DNA of 64,000 nt from Prochlorococcus sp. AG-409-B05 (GCA_003216075.1 QCJK01000002.1:83512-147511); one strand, 5' to 3'. Positions 1 through 8,252 are shown, counted from the stretch's first letter. The notes: generated by a model not told the origin, from the sequence alone. Numbers and translations are program-made.

Positions 1-1
1 G

Positions 2-1207
2 TATACATTATCTGGATCGTGCCCCAAATGGCTGGAACAACGAATTAATGCCGCAGGAGGAATCATTAGTTTTCATAACTATATGGAAATTGCATTGAAT
101 GATCCAGATCATGGTGCATATGCAAAAGGTCACCTCAGAATAGGCAGAGAAGGTGATTTTGTTACCTCTCCATCCTTAGGTTCAGATTTTGCACAACTGT
201 TGTCGGTGCAAATTATTGATTGGTTACATCAATTGGATCAGTTAAACGTCCAAGGTCTTCCATTATCTTTTGTTGACATAGGCCCTGGAGAAGGAGATCT
301 GGTAATTGATCTTATCTCAGCTATTGATGCTGCCTCCCCTGAGTTGCTTTCAAAGCTCCAATTTATATTAGTAGAAGTAAATGAAGGGATGGAAAGGAAA
401 CAACGTCGCAAATTAAAGGATGTTAAAAAGATCCCTATATATTGGAGGACATTAGAAGAACTTTCCTTAAATCCAGTTTATGGTATTTTATTTGCACATG
501 AAATACTAGATGCCTTACCTGTTGAACGAATTGTTTATTTTAAAGAAAAACTTTACAGACAAGGAATTAAACTTATTAAAGACAAAGATAAATCAACAAT
601 TGTTTCCACAACCCTACCTCTTACCCAATGTATTTCTAATTCTATTAATGATATAGCTAATGAATTACAATTAGAAATACCACTGGATGAACTCAGCGAT
701 GGGTGGAATAGTGAATGGCATATAGAACTTTTTCCATGGTTTAAGAAAGTATTTAACTCCTTGATCCAAGGCCCATTGCTTATTATTGATTATGCATTGG
801 AATTCAGAAGATATTACAATAATAAAAGAAATTCGGGAACTATCATTGGATATAAAGAACAAAATGTCACTAGTAATATTTTAAACGATGTAGGATATAT
901 GGATATTACTTCTCATCTTTGCATAGAGACTTTGTACAATTTTGCAATAAAAAGTGGTTGGCATTTAATCGGAGAGTGTAGACAGGGTCAGGCTCTATTA
1001 TCTTTAGGTTTGGCTCAGCGCTTACACTCTTTACAACATTTACCAAGTAATGAGTTGAAAATTGCATTAGAAAGGAGAGAAGCCTTACTTAGACTTGTTG
1101 ATCCAACTACCCTTGGAGATTTCAGATGGATAGCCTTTCAGAAAAATAATACCTTTAATGATAATCTTAATCTAAGAAATCTTTTTTTAGAAGAGCCTAT
1201 TGTTTGA
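2..1207 (+). CDS. MidA/NDUFAF7-family SAM-dependent methyltransferase (5' partial)
   Basis: Class I SAM-dependent methyltransferase of the MidA/NDUFAF7 family (old name DUF185); the substrate in cyanobacteria is not settled. The frame is open from base 2, and its first codons read WLEQRINAAGG then ISFHNYMEIAL, the family's usual N-terminus. The Met at 83 is therefore internal and the gene begins before the window. The SAM-binding loop VDIGPGEGDL lies near residue 95 of the visible part, and AHEILDALPVERI near 165 is the family's second signature. It ends 11 bases inside the 3' end of the convergent aroB. About 401 residues are visible, so only a short N-terminal piece should be missing. Confidence 0.9.
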   Translation, partial: YTLSGSCPKWLEQRINAAGGIISFHNYMEIALNDPDHGAYAKGHLRIGREGDFVTSPSLGSDFAQLLSVQIIDWLHQLDQLNVQGLPLSFVDIGPGEGDLVIDLISAIDAASPELLSKLQFILVEVNEGMERKQRRKLKDVKKIPIYWRTLEELSLNPVYGILFAHEILDALPVERIVYFKEKLYRQGIKLIKDKDKSTIVSTTLPLTQCISNSINDIANELQLEIPLDELSDGWNSEWHIELFPWFKKVFNSLIQGPLLIIDYALEFRRYYNNKRNSGTIIGYKEQNVTSNILNDVGYMDITSHLCIETLYNFAIKSGWHLIGECRQGQALLSLGLAQRLHSLQHLPSNELKIALERREALLRLVDPTTLGDFRWIAFQKNNTFNDNLNLRNLFLEEPIV

Positions 1208-2303
1208 TTTTTGAGAGACAGTACTTTATTTCTTCTGAATTGATATCATCGCGGATTTCAACATTACCAATTTCTTTAGGAATTACGAATCGAATCTTAC
1301 CATCTCTAACTTTTTTATCTGCTTTCAAACTATCAAATACATCTTCAAATTTTAATCCTGGCCATTGAGTAGGTAATCCTGCCTTGTTTAATAATTCTTT
1401 TTGTCTAATTTTGTTCTCTATGCTCAAGCATTTGAGATTTACAGCTAGTTCTCCAACTGCCACCATTCCCATAGCCACAGCTTCGCCATGAAGCCATTTT
1501 CCATAGCCACAAAGAGTCTCGATTACGTGTCCAAATGTATGCCCATAGTTTAGGATTGCTCTTATTCCATTCTCTTTTTCGTCTAAGCTAACGATCTTGG
1601 CTTTTGCTTTTACAGAGTGCCAAATGATTTTTTCGATGAGAAATGGCTCAAGAGTTGATACATTTAGAGTTGGTAGATCTTCTAATAATTTAAAAAGTTC
1701 AACATCTCCAATCACTCCATATTTAATAACTTCAGCCATCCCTGCCTTTAATTCCCTTTCGGGAAGTGTTGTTAATGTTTTTTGATCAATCAATACAAGT
1801 TTTGGTTGATGAAAAGCACCTATTAGGTTTTTACCCTTTGGATGGTTTACTCCTGTTTTCCCCCCAACAGATGCGTCCACCATTGCCAACAATGTTGTTG
1901 GTACTTGAACAAATGAGACTCCTCTTAACCATGTAGCTGCAGCAAATCCAGTCATATCACCTATCACTCCGCCACCTAATGCCAACATTAAAGACCCTCT
2001 TTCGAGCTTCGCTGAATAGGCAGCATTGTATATAAGGGATATGGTATCTAGATTTTTTTGATCTTCTCCGGCCTGAATGATCAGGAGTTTTGGGTCATAA
2101 TCGCACTCACGAAGACTCCTAAGCACTATCTCTGCATATGGACCAGCCACATCAGAGTTGGTGACAACTAAAATTTTGGTTTGTTTTTTAAAACCAACTT
2201 CTATAAGCTCTTTGCCAACCGCCTCTATTCCTGCTCCGCCAATAATGACTTGATAAGGTTGTTCTTCAAGCGGAATGTCAATCCTGAGATTTGGCCTGTT
2301 CAT
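1197..2303 (-). CDS. aroB: 3-dehydroquinate synthase
   Basis: Second step of the shikimate pathway: converts DAHP to 3-dehydroquinate in the cytosol, using NAD and a divalent metal. The 368-residue length is normal. Visible motifs are the glycine-rich LALGGGVIGDMTGFAAAT (about 107-124), the loop VPTTLLAMVDASVGGKTG, and the metal ligands Glu in AEVIKYG, His in NYGHTFGH and His in LHGEAVAMG. ATG start. It converges with and slightly overlaps the methyltransferase gene. Its 5' side faces purK across a 319-base AT-rich gap. Confidence 0.97.
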   Translation of the reverse strand: MNRPNLRIDIPLEEQPYQVIIGGAGIEAVGKELIEVGFKKQTKILVVTNSDVAGPYAEIVLRSLRECDYDPKLLIIQAGEDQKNLDTISLIYNAAYSAKLERGSLMLALGGGVIGDMTGFAAATWLRGVSFVQVPTTLLAMVDASVGGKTGVNHPKGKNLIGAFHQPKLVLIDQKTLTTLPERELKAGMAEVIKYGVIGDVELFKLLEDLPTLNVSTLEPFLIEKIIWHSVKAKAKIVSLDEKENGIRAILNYGHTFGHVIETLCGYGKWLHGEAVAMGMVAVGELAVNLKCLSIENKIRQKELLNKAGLPTQWPGLKFEDVFDSLKADKKVRDGKIRFVIPKEIGNVEIRDDINSEEIKYCLSKIKQ

Positions 2304-2622
2304 AAAATAAGGTTGATAGCTCTAGTTGGATACTTACTTTGCTTTGTTTAGTCTATGCGCAAAGTTGGGTTAGCATTCTTAGTGGGAATTATTGTTTAAT
2401 CTTATTCTAGCTAATTATTATTCATTGTATTATGTTATCATTTGAATATTGTTTTATTTAATCTAATTTAACTAATTTTAATACGAGTAGCCCTAGAAGG
2501 GTGGAATATATATTTCTGTCCTCAAATATATGTACTAAAATTTTTTCTATCTAGAAATTCAACTAAAATGGATATTTGCCCTAATATGACATGTATGAAA
2601 GACTAAAATTAGTTAATTCATT
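2304..2622. other. aroB-purK divergent intergenic region
   Basis: This AT-rich gap lies between two divergent genes and must hold both promoters. No ORF of note and no clear repeat was seen. A short GC-richer patch (gtagccctagaagggtgg, about 2486-2503) stands out, but no known element was recognised. Confidence 0.5.
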
Positions 2623-3828
2623 ATGAGCCTTTCTGCTAAAGCAAGTATTGATAGTTCGCAAGCCTTTATAGGTGTGATCGGGGGAGGACAACTTGCGCTG
2701 ATGTTGGTAGAGGCTGCCAAAGTACAAAATAAGGATGTTGTTGTTCAGACTTCATCCACTCAAGACCCAGCTGCAATGCTGGCAAGTCATGTAGTCCTTT
2801 CTGATCCATATCGGATTGAAGGCACAGAAAAATTACTTAACTATTGCTCTCATGTTACTTTTGAGAATGAATGGGTTGATACAAACAACCTCAAGAATTT
2901 GGAACCTAAGGGCGTAAAATTCTTCCCATCATTAACCTCTTTGGAACCATTAGTAAATAAAATATCTCAACGACAACTTCTTGATAAACTAAATATACCA
3001 GGACCAAAATGGTTATGTTTATCATCAGATCTAATTTCAACTTCAAAACTCCCCTTAGGATGGAAATTCCCAATAATGGCAAAATCTGCTGTCGGAGGTT
3101 ATGACGGCAAAGGCAATAAAGTAATTAGTGATTATTTTGACTTGAGTAACTTTTATCAATCTGTTAATAGAGATGAATGGTTGATTGAGTCCTGGGTTAA
3201 TTATGAAAAAGAACTGGCACTTGTTGCATCAAGAGATAAAAATGGAATTGTTAGAACATTTCCTTTAGTCGAAACCTCACAACACAATCGGATATGTAAT
3301 TGGGTTATTGCACCAGCCAACATTGATCATCAAACTGAAAGAATGACTTATAATATTGCATCTTCATTATTGAGGGAACTTAACTACGTAGGTGTAATAG
3401 CAATAGAATTCTTTTATGGGCCAAATGGTTTACTTGTAAACGAAATTGCACCACGAACTCATAATTCAGCACATTATACGATTGAGGCATGTAAAAGTAG
3501 TCAATTTGATCACCAAATATCAATTGTATCTGGAACAGATGTACCGTCTTCAGACTTATCTGTACCCGGTGCTTTAATGGTTAATTTGTTGGGTTTGTCC
3601 GATCAGAAAATCTTTATAACAATTGAAGAAAGATTAGCCAAACTTAACGAATGTAACGATTTTTATGTCCATTGGTATAACAAAAATGAGGAGAAACCAG
3701 GACGAAAACTTGGTCATGTGACAGTACTTCTAAGTGGAACTGATGATTCATCGAGAAGAGCTGAAGCTTCAAGTGCACTTGAGAAAATCCGAGCGATATG
3801 GCCCATGGATTGTTCCCACATCGATTAA
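2623..3828 (+). CDS. purK: 5-(carboxyamino)imidazole ribonucleotide synthase
   Basis: ATP-grasp enzyme of purine synthesis that carboxylates AIR to N5-CAIR with ATP and bicarbonate. The 401 residues show the N-terminal nucleotide-type fold IGVIGGGQLALM (about 16-27), the ATP-grasp segment KSAVGGYDGKGNKVI (about 154-168) and the metal and substrate segment NEIAPRTHNSAHYTIEAC (about 270-287). ATG start. The 6S RNA begins only about a dozen bases after the stop. This purK-6S order is known in cyanobacteria and supports the RNA call. Confidence 0.96.
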   Translation: MSLSAKASIDSSQAFIGVIGGGQLALMLVEAAKVQNKDVVVQTSSTQDPAAMLASHVVLSDPYRIEGTEKLLNYCSHVTFENEWVDTNNLKNLEPKGVKFFPSLTSLEPLVNKISQRQLLDKLNIPGPKWLCLSSDLISTSKLPLGWKFPIMAKSAVGGYDGKGNKVISDYFDLSNFYQSVNRDEWLIESWVNYEKELALVASRDKNGIVRTFPLVETSQHNRICNWVIAPANIDHQTERMTYNIASSLLRELNYVGVIAIEFFYGPNGLLVNEIAPRTHNSAHYTIEACKSSQFDHQISIVSGTDVPSSDLSVPGALMVNLLGLSDQKIFITIEERLAKLNECNDFYVHWYNKNEEKPGRKLGHVTVLLSGTDDSSRRAEASSALEKIRAIWPMDCSHID

Positions 3829-3837
3829 ATTGGGATA

Positions 3838-4014
3838 TGACTCCCTTGTTGGTGTCGGCCTTATCCTAGTGCTCTGATCTGACTCTCTTTCGATTTGGGG
3901 AAACTGTCGTGACGGTAACGTATACCAGCAATTTAGCTGGAAACGAAGCCCCACTTTGATTCCTCTTCTGGTTCTTCCAGGTCGATGCTACTGGGGCTGC
4001 ACGGCAAGGTGGTT
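3838..4014 (+). ncRNA. ssrS: 6S RNA (RNA polymerase-binding regulatory RNA)
   Basis: Called from position directly after purK, size near 175 nt, and a foldable 6S-like rod. The 5' segment starting at 3841 (ctcccttgttggtgtcggcc) pairs imperfectly with the 3' segment ending near 4012 (ggggctgcacggcaaggtgg) to close the rod. The interior contains GGGG (3897) pairing with CCCC (3949), a hairpin actgtc/gacggt and a hairpin ccagc/gctgg, consistent with a central bubble and apical stem. 6S RNA sequesters sigma-70-type RNA polymerase holoenzyme. Its last 39 bases recur perfectly at 7385-7423. Exact ends are inferred. Confidence 0.75.
3965..4013 (+). repeat. Left copy of 6S 3'-end direct repeat (attL-like)
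   Basis: The 3' arm of the 6S RNA. Bases 3975-4013 match 7385-7423 perfectly over 39 bp. The match extends leftward to 3965/7375 with two mismatches. The repeat ends at the closing stem of the RNA, the usual geometry when an integrative element restores the 3' end of its target RNA gene. Confidence 0.85.
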
Positions 4015-4028
4015 CGCTAGGCGTAACT

Positions 4029-4072
4029 GACTGCACCACAAGGGCTCTGCTCGGTGCAGTCGGGTCTAGTTT
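4029..4072 (+). terminator. Hairpin after the complete 6S RNA
   Basis: Inverted repeat gactgcacc ... ggtgcagtc with a 15-base loop, followed by gggtctagtttt. Its distal half (4042-4071) recurs at 7446-7475 with two mismatches. It probably terminates 6S transcription, although the T tract is weak. Confidence 0.5.
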
Positions 4073-4073
4073 T

Positions 4074-4089
4074 CAGGGTGGTCCTACCA
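4074..4089 (+). repeat. Short repeat cagggtggtcctacca
   Basis: This 16-base segment recurs at 7309-7324 as caaggtggtcctacca (15 of 16 identical), exactly at the 5' end of the integrase fragment. It shares the aggtggt core with the end of the 6S repeat and may be an accessory recombination site or a scar of rearrangement. Confidence 0.5.
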
Positions 4090-4141
4090 AGGTGCCTTAA
4101 CGGGTATTTTTTTTGCTGCTTCGTTTGAAGTTAATCATTTG

Positions 4142-4471
4142 TTAACCATCACCCCAATGTGATTTTTCATGGAGATCTTTAAATTGAGCACCAGCCCATT
4201 CAATAAAGTCATATTCATCTAAAAATTCCTTTGCACCTACAAAAGACATCCTCCTTACATACAAGGCCATCATCGGCTCTGTAAAAGTATTTATAGAGGA
4301 TTCTTTCTCATCAACGTATTCCCATTTTTCATTGTTGTAGAAGTCTGGATTCGAAGGTATGAATCTTTTAGGGACATATAAAGGTCCTACATGTTTAGAA
4401 TCTTGATAGAGTAATTTTCCGTCGCCATGACGGTCATAAATAATCACTTCATCATTGTCATCATCTTTCAT
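4142..4471 (-). CDS. Hypothetical protein inside the 6S-flanked insertion
   Basis: 109 residues, not recognised. The protein is acidic and rich in aromatic residues, with no signal peptide or membrane segment. Notable stretches are the charged N-terminus MKDDDNDEVIIYDRHGDGK and a C-terminal aromatic stretch (FDEYDFIEWAGA-like). ATG start. It lies between the two 6S-end repeats, so it is probably cargo of the insertion. No function is proposed. Confidence 0.6.
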   Translation of the reverse strand: MKDDDNDEVIIYDRHGDGKLLYQDSKHVGPLYVPKRFIPSNPDFYNNEKWEYVDEKESSINTFTEPMMALYVRRMSFVGAKEFLDEYDFIEWAGAQFKDLHEKSHWGDG

Positions 4472-5001
4472 AACTTTTAGAAATTCTTGAGTTCTTTTGA
4501 ATATGAAAAATAAAAGTCAAATTTACACTAAATTCCATAACCTTGGGGTTCTCTCAGGACCTTCAGAACAAGAAGACAAAATGGAGATTTTGTAGCTCTT
4601 CTAGATACTTTTGGTCTCTATAAGATGACAAACATCAAGGCTGAGAGATCATTTTACAAACATAATTCAGCACATATTTTGGAGTGTACTTCTCTCCGTT
4701 AGTCTCAAACTGATGCGATGGAACGGAAGATTATCAAAATCTTAAACGCGCTACAGTTTTATGGGGATGTTTTCTTGAAATGATATTTGATAATGCTCGA
4801 TTTTGTTCCAGTCTTGGCTAGGGGGACTATCGTTTTTATTTACGGGCATCGCGGTGCCGTCCGTCTAAATTAATAACAAAGAATTCCTCCTGGGAGGATT
4901 AAAGATCATAGGAGGGCTGTACACTAAATAGAGAATAGATACAAAATAAGCAAAAACAGAAATGTTGTATTAAAATATAAAAAAAAATGTACTAAAATAA
5001 T
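4472..5001. other. Non-coding stretch within the insertion
   Basis: No convincing ORF on either strand. Two hairpins are visible: acgggcatcgcggtgccgt (4842-4860) and aattcctcctgggaggatt (4882-4900). Codon-like fragments interrupted by stops suggest decayed sequence. No conventional Shine-Dalgarno precedes the next gene. Confidence 0.5.
4842..4900. terminator. Paired hairpins upstream of the sulfotransferase gene
   Basis: Two consecutive GC-rich stem-loops (4842-4860 and 4882-4900) in otherwise AT-rich DNA. They could be terminators or part of a leader RNA; neither carries a strong T tract. Confidence 0.3.
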
Positions 5002-6798
5002 ATGGTTAGACAAAGAAATCTTGGTATGGAGCAAAACTTAAAAAAAACTTCTAATTCTTATCAGGAAAAACTGATTTCCCTGGCATTTCAGTTTCAGATC
5101 GATGGAAATATTTCAGAAGCTATAAAGTATTATCAAATATTTTTGAGTGAAGGATTTAATGATCCAAGAGTTTTTTCTAATTATGGAGGGCTATGTCAAC
5201 AAATAGGTCTAACTCAAAAGGCTATAAGTCTCTATTATCAATCTATAAAACTATACCCCAATAATGCTATTGCATATTGCAACCTTGGAATAATTTTAAA
5301 AACGCCAGAAAGCCTTAAAAAAGCAGAGTTATTTACACGGAAAGCAATTACATTAAAACCTGATTTCATAGAAGCGCACACAAATTTAGGATTAATATTA
5401 TTAAGCCAAGGCAAACTAGAAGAAGCAGAGGTCTCTTTTCGAAAAACAATTGAACTAAAACCTGACTACGCAAATGGAAATTGCAACTTAGGTGGTTTAC
5501 TAATAGAACAAGGGAAACCAAAGGAAGCAGAACTATTTATTCGTAAAGCAATTGAGTTGAATCCAAACGATGTAAATGCAGTTGCTAATTTGGGCTTAAT
5601 ATTATTGGACCAAGGAAAACTTGAAGATGCAGAATCCTATAGTCGTAAAGCAATTAACTTAAAACCAGACTATGCAAATGCGTATGCTAATTTAGCAGGG
5701 GTCTTAAAAAGCCTAGGTAAGCTAGATGAAGCAAGATTATCAATTTTAAAGGCTATTGAACTTGAGCCAGAATTTGCTAGGGCCTACTACATACTTTCTA
5801 CCCTAAAGTTCTATGATAAAATAGTCAAGTGGAAAGAAAGTTTATTCTCAGAAAACATATTTCAAAATCAGACAGAAAAAGATAAAGTTGATATTTATTT
5901 CGCAAGAGCAAACTTACTTCATAGGGACAAAAGATATAAAATGAGTTCACATTATCTTCAACTGGGTAATCAACTAAAGCTGAAAATCAATCCTTCAAAT
6001 GCTGAATATCTGATAAGAACGTCTAGGGAATTACTTCATGAAACGACCGAAGTAAATACAAAGAAATCTGATTGTTTGGATAATACTGAACATATTTTTA
6101 TTGTTGGAATGCTAAGAAGTGGGTCAACACTCCTAGAATCTATAATTAGTATGAACCCCGAAGTAGCAGATTTAGGTGAAGTTAATATTTTCGAAGATTC
6201 ATTGAATGTTTGGAGAGAGCAAATCAAAAAGGGAAATCGTTTAGATCTTAGTGGAATATATTCAGGGAAGATAGCGAGCCTCACAAACGATGCAAAAAAA
6301 ATTACTACCAATAAATTTTTACCTAATTATCAATACACAGGCATAATAACCACACAAATACCTAATTCAAGAATTATACATTGTCACAGAAATCCCCTGG
6401 ATAATATTCTTTCAATATACAGGGCACATTTTGCGATAGGGAACCTATATTCCTCGTCGTTAGTTGATTGTACAAATGTTTATATCAATCAAGATGAAAT
6501 AATGTCTGAATATTATAATCGTTATCCCACATCTATATATTCATTAAATTATGATCTCTTAGTTACTAATCCGAATAAAGAAATTAAATCATTGATATCT
6601 TGGTTAGGTTGGGATTGGGACGATAAATATTTACTCCCACATCTAAATCCTCGAGCAGTTTCAACAGCTAGTAATGTTCAAGTGCGTTATCCAATAAATA
6701 TCAATTCAGTTGGGGGATGGATTAATTATAAGGACATGCTTCAACCAGCAATTGACATTCTTGCTGACAATTGCAAATATTCTTATCTAAATCTCTAA
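5002..6798 (+). CDS. TPR repeat protein with C-terminal sulfotransferase domain
   Basis: 598 residues. About seven tetratricopeptide repeats (roughly 15-275, with units such as AEASFRKAIELKP-like helices ending in KPDYANA) are fused to a PAPS-dependent sulfotransferase domain. The 5'-phosphosulfate loop is FIVGMLRSGSTLLES (about 365-379), and the 3'-phosphate motif is HCHRNPLDNILSIYR (about 459-473). The reaction would be transfer of sulfate from PAPS to a glycan or protein; the acceptor is unknown. TPR-sulfotransferase fusions are common in marine picocyanobacterial islands. An in-frame Met at codon 9 is an alternative start. The gene lies between the 6S repeats, so it is likely mobile cargo. 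Confidence 0.85.
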   Translation: MVRQRNLGMEQNLKKTSNSYQEKLISLAFQFQIDGNISEAIKYYQIFLSEGFNDPRVFSNYGGLCQQIGLTQKAISLYYQSIKLYPNNAIAYCNLGIILKTPESLKKAELFTRKAITLKPDFIEAHTNLGLILLSQGKLEEAEVSFRKTIELKPDYANGNCNLGGLLIEQGKPKEAELFIRKAIELNPNDVNAVANLGLILLDQGKLEDAESYSRKAINLKPDYANAYANLAGVLKSLGKLDEARLSILKAIELEPEFARAYYILSTLKFYDKIVKWKESLFSENIFQNQTEKDKVDIYFARANLLHRDKRYKMSSHYLQLGNQLKLKINPSNAEYLIRTSRELLHETTEVNTKKSDCLDNTEHIFIVGMLRSGSTLLESIISMNPEVADLGEVNIFEDSLNVWREQIKKGNRLDLSGIYSGKIASLTNDAKKITTNKFLPNYQYTGIITTQIPNSRIIHCHRNPLDNILSIYRAHFAIGNLYSSSLVDCTNVYINQDEIMSEYYNRYPTSIYSLNYDLLVTNPNKEIKSLISWLGWDWDDKYLLPHLNPRAVSTASNVQVRYPININSVGGWINYKDMLQPAIDILADNCKYSYLNL

Positions 6799-6834
6799 TC
6801 CCTCCTCCAGCAGTGGTATTGACCTGGGAGTTAG

Positions 6835-6856
6835 TGATATCCCTGCAAGGGATCTA
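6835..6856 (+). terminator. Hairpin after the TPR-sulfotransferase gene
   Basis: Stem atccct/agggat with loop gca about 40 bases after the stop codon. The T tract is weak, so the terminator role is tentative. Confidence 0.35.
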
Positions 6857-6990
6857 TTGGAGACTTTGTAGGATAAACTTAGAGAAATTGTATAATGTTT
6901 GACTAGGGGCATGACAATTTAGTTCTCAATATTCATAATTGATTGTTACGAAAACTATCTGCGGGTATAATGGGTTACCTGTTTTGTGAT

Positions 6991-7311
6991 CTACCTGCGC
7001 AGAGTCGTACGCTGCAGAGATTGCCTCTTTTCTTCTTCTGGTAATTGATCAAGAGCAAGTTCTTTCCCATCATGAGGACTATTAGGACCGTTGTAATCAG
7101 CCTCTAGTTTTACTACTAATGAAACTTCTTTGCCACCAAACTCTCTTTGAATCAGAGCTTCTACTCGATGTTTGTTTGCATCCGCTTCCCTTCGGGTGTT
7201 CCCGAGCTTTCTAATGACCTCACATTTGTTGTATTGAGATCTAAGTTTTCGAGGTACAGAGACACCTAAGTAGTACCCCGCACGTCCAGATCTTTGGAAG
7301 AATCTTGACAA
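6991..7311 (-). pseudogene. Truncated tyrosine-recombinase (phage integrase) N-terminal fragment
   Basis: 106 residues resembling the N-terminal arm-binding region of phage-type integrases. It has an RSGRAGYYLGVSVPRKLRS segment, then IRKLGNTRREADANKHRVEAL, the recurrent pattern in which sequential Arg/Ala-rich helices follow a short sheet. The core-binding and catalytic (R-H-R-Y) domains are absent; a full enzyme would be about 350-400 residues, and no continuation is seen below 6991. The start is a TTG overlapping a short repeat (7309-7324), with a stop five codons upstream. It lies about 60 bases from the right 6S repeat, the usual place for int beside an att site. The family call is from sequence feel, not a profile search. 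Confidence 0.6.
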
Positions 7312-7324
7312 GGTGGTCCTACCA
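7309..7324 (+). repeat. Short repeat caaggtggtcctacca
   Basis: Matches 4074-4089 at 15 of 16 positions and overlaps the TTG start of the integrase fragment. It carries the caaggtggt core that also ends both long 6S repeats. Confidence 0.5.
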
Positions 7325-7374
7325 GTCTATCCGTTTAAACCCTGTTGTCTTATGCCTCAATGTCCTCTTAAAAG

Positions 7375-7423
7375 CTTATGGTTTTTCCAGGTCGATGCTA
7401 CTGGGGCTGCACGGCAAGGTGGT
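7375..7423 (+). repeat. Right copy of 6S 3'-end direct repeat (attR-like)
   Basis: A 39-bp perfect copy (7385-7423) of the 3' end of the 6S RNA, extending to 7375 with two mismatches against 3965-3974. The remaining 5' part of the RNA is absent here, so this is a partial copy. Together with the left copy it bounds about 3.4 kb. Confidence 0.85.
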
Positions 7424-7475
7424 AACTAGACCTGATTCCAACACTGGGCTTTGCTCGATGCAGTCGGGTCTAGTT
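7424..7475 (+). terminator. Hairpin following the partial 6S copy
   Basis: Near-perfect inverted repeat aactagacctga (7424-7435) with tcgggtctagtt (7464-7475), followed by cttt. The distal 30 bases match those after the left repeat with two mismatches. If the insertion model is right, this would be the original terminator of the 6S gene. Confidence 0.55.
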
Positions 7476-7668
7476 CTTTATGGCTTGCAAAGATTGCGTT
7501 GTCACTTGTATAGGCATATCTAACTCTACTTATAGCTTCAAATAATACTAGATTAATAGATAAAGGAAGATAAATATTTCCTAGCATTGAAAAGTTTATA
7601 TATGTGTGATTATAATTATTCAAACATAAGTCCACCATAAGTGTTTAAATATACTTTACTAGTTTATT

Positions 7669-7824
7669 TTAGATACCTTTGAATCTAGTCTTCTTTGCTC
7701 CACAAATTGGACATCTCCATGTGTCTGGTAGGTCTGAGAATTTGGTACCAGCAGGTACACCATTCTTGGGATCTCCCTTGGTCTGTTGATATGCATAAAT
7801 GCAATCTAGGCATTGGTGCTTCAT
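7669..7824 (-). CDS. Rubredoxin
   Basis: 51 residues reading MKHQCLDCIYAYQQ, then KGDPKNGVPAGTKFSDLPDT, WRCPICGAKK and a short tail. This is a complete small rubredoxin with the two iron-binding pairs CxxC (5 and 8) and CPIC (38 and 41) and the hallmark GDPxNGVxAGTxFxDLPD spacer. Rubredoxins carry one Fe(Cys)4 centre and transfer electrons. The short tail lacks the membrane anchor of RubA, which is needed for photosystem biogenesis, so this is a separate soluble type. The start ATG overlaps the stop of the upstream gene (TAATG), which suggests translational coupling. Confidence 0.9.
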   Translation of the reverse strand: MKHQCLDCIYAYQQTKGDPKNGVPAGTKFSDLPDTWRCPICGAKKTRFKGI

Positions 7825-8252
7825 TACAGAATGCTAATGACAACTTTTCTTTTTCTTGGGCCATCTAATTCTACTAGTATTACATCCTGATATTTGCCTA
7901 GCTGAAGTTGTCCATTTTTAAAAGGCAAGGTTATATCATTTCCAAGAAGAAGTGCTTGCAGATGTGAATGGGCATTTTTCGGTTCATCTATGGGTATATT
8001 TACACGAAGATGTAAATCGTCATGCTTGTATCCCTCTGCTGGTGGGACTAATTCTTTTACCCATTTCTCTAGGTCCATAATCAATCTTTCTTCCATTTCG
8101 TTTACAATAATTGCTGTGGTCGTATGTTTACTGAAGACAGTAATTATTCCTTCTAATTGCTTGGTACTAATTAGTATATTACGAATATTTTCCGTGATTG
8201 AATGACAAGAAAATGAGGATCTTGTTTGAATAGTGATGGTTTCTGTGAACAT
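7824..8252 (-). CDS. YjbQ/UPF0047 family protein
   Basis: 142 residues, the normal size for the YjbQ (UPF0047) family, a one-domain beta-rich fold with weak thiamine-phosphate synthase activity in some members and an uncertain physiological role. Family landmarks are FSKHTTTAIIVNE (about 40-52), HDDLHLRVNIP, NAHSHLQALLLG (about 93-104) and a C-terminal GKYQDVILVELDGPRKR. ATG start. It is followed with overlap by the rubredoxin gene, forming a two-gene unit. Confidence 0.92.
   Translation of the reverse strand: MFTETITIQTRSSFSCHSITENIRNILISTKQLEGIITVFSKHTTTAIIVNEMEERLIMDLEKWVKELVPPAEGYKHDDLHLRVNIPIDEPKNAHSHLQALLLGNDITLPFKNGQLQLGKYQDVILVELDGPRKRKVVISIL

Noticed and set aside
7305..7638. Open frames on both strands across the 6S repeat
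   Set aside because: They lie over repeat and hairpin sequence, have no ribosome site and give unnatural proteins.
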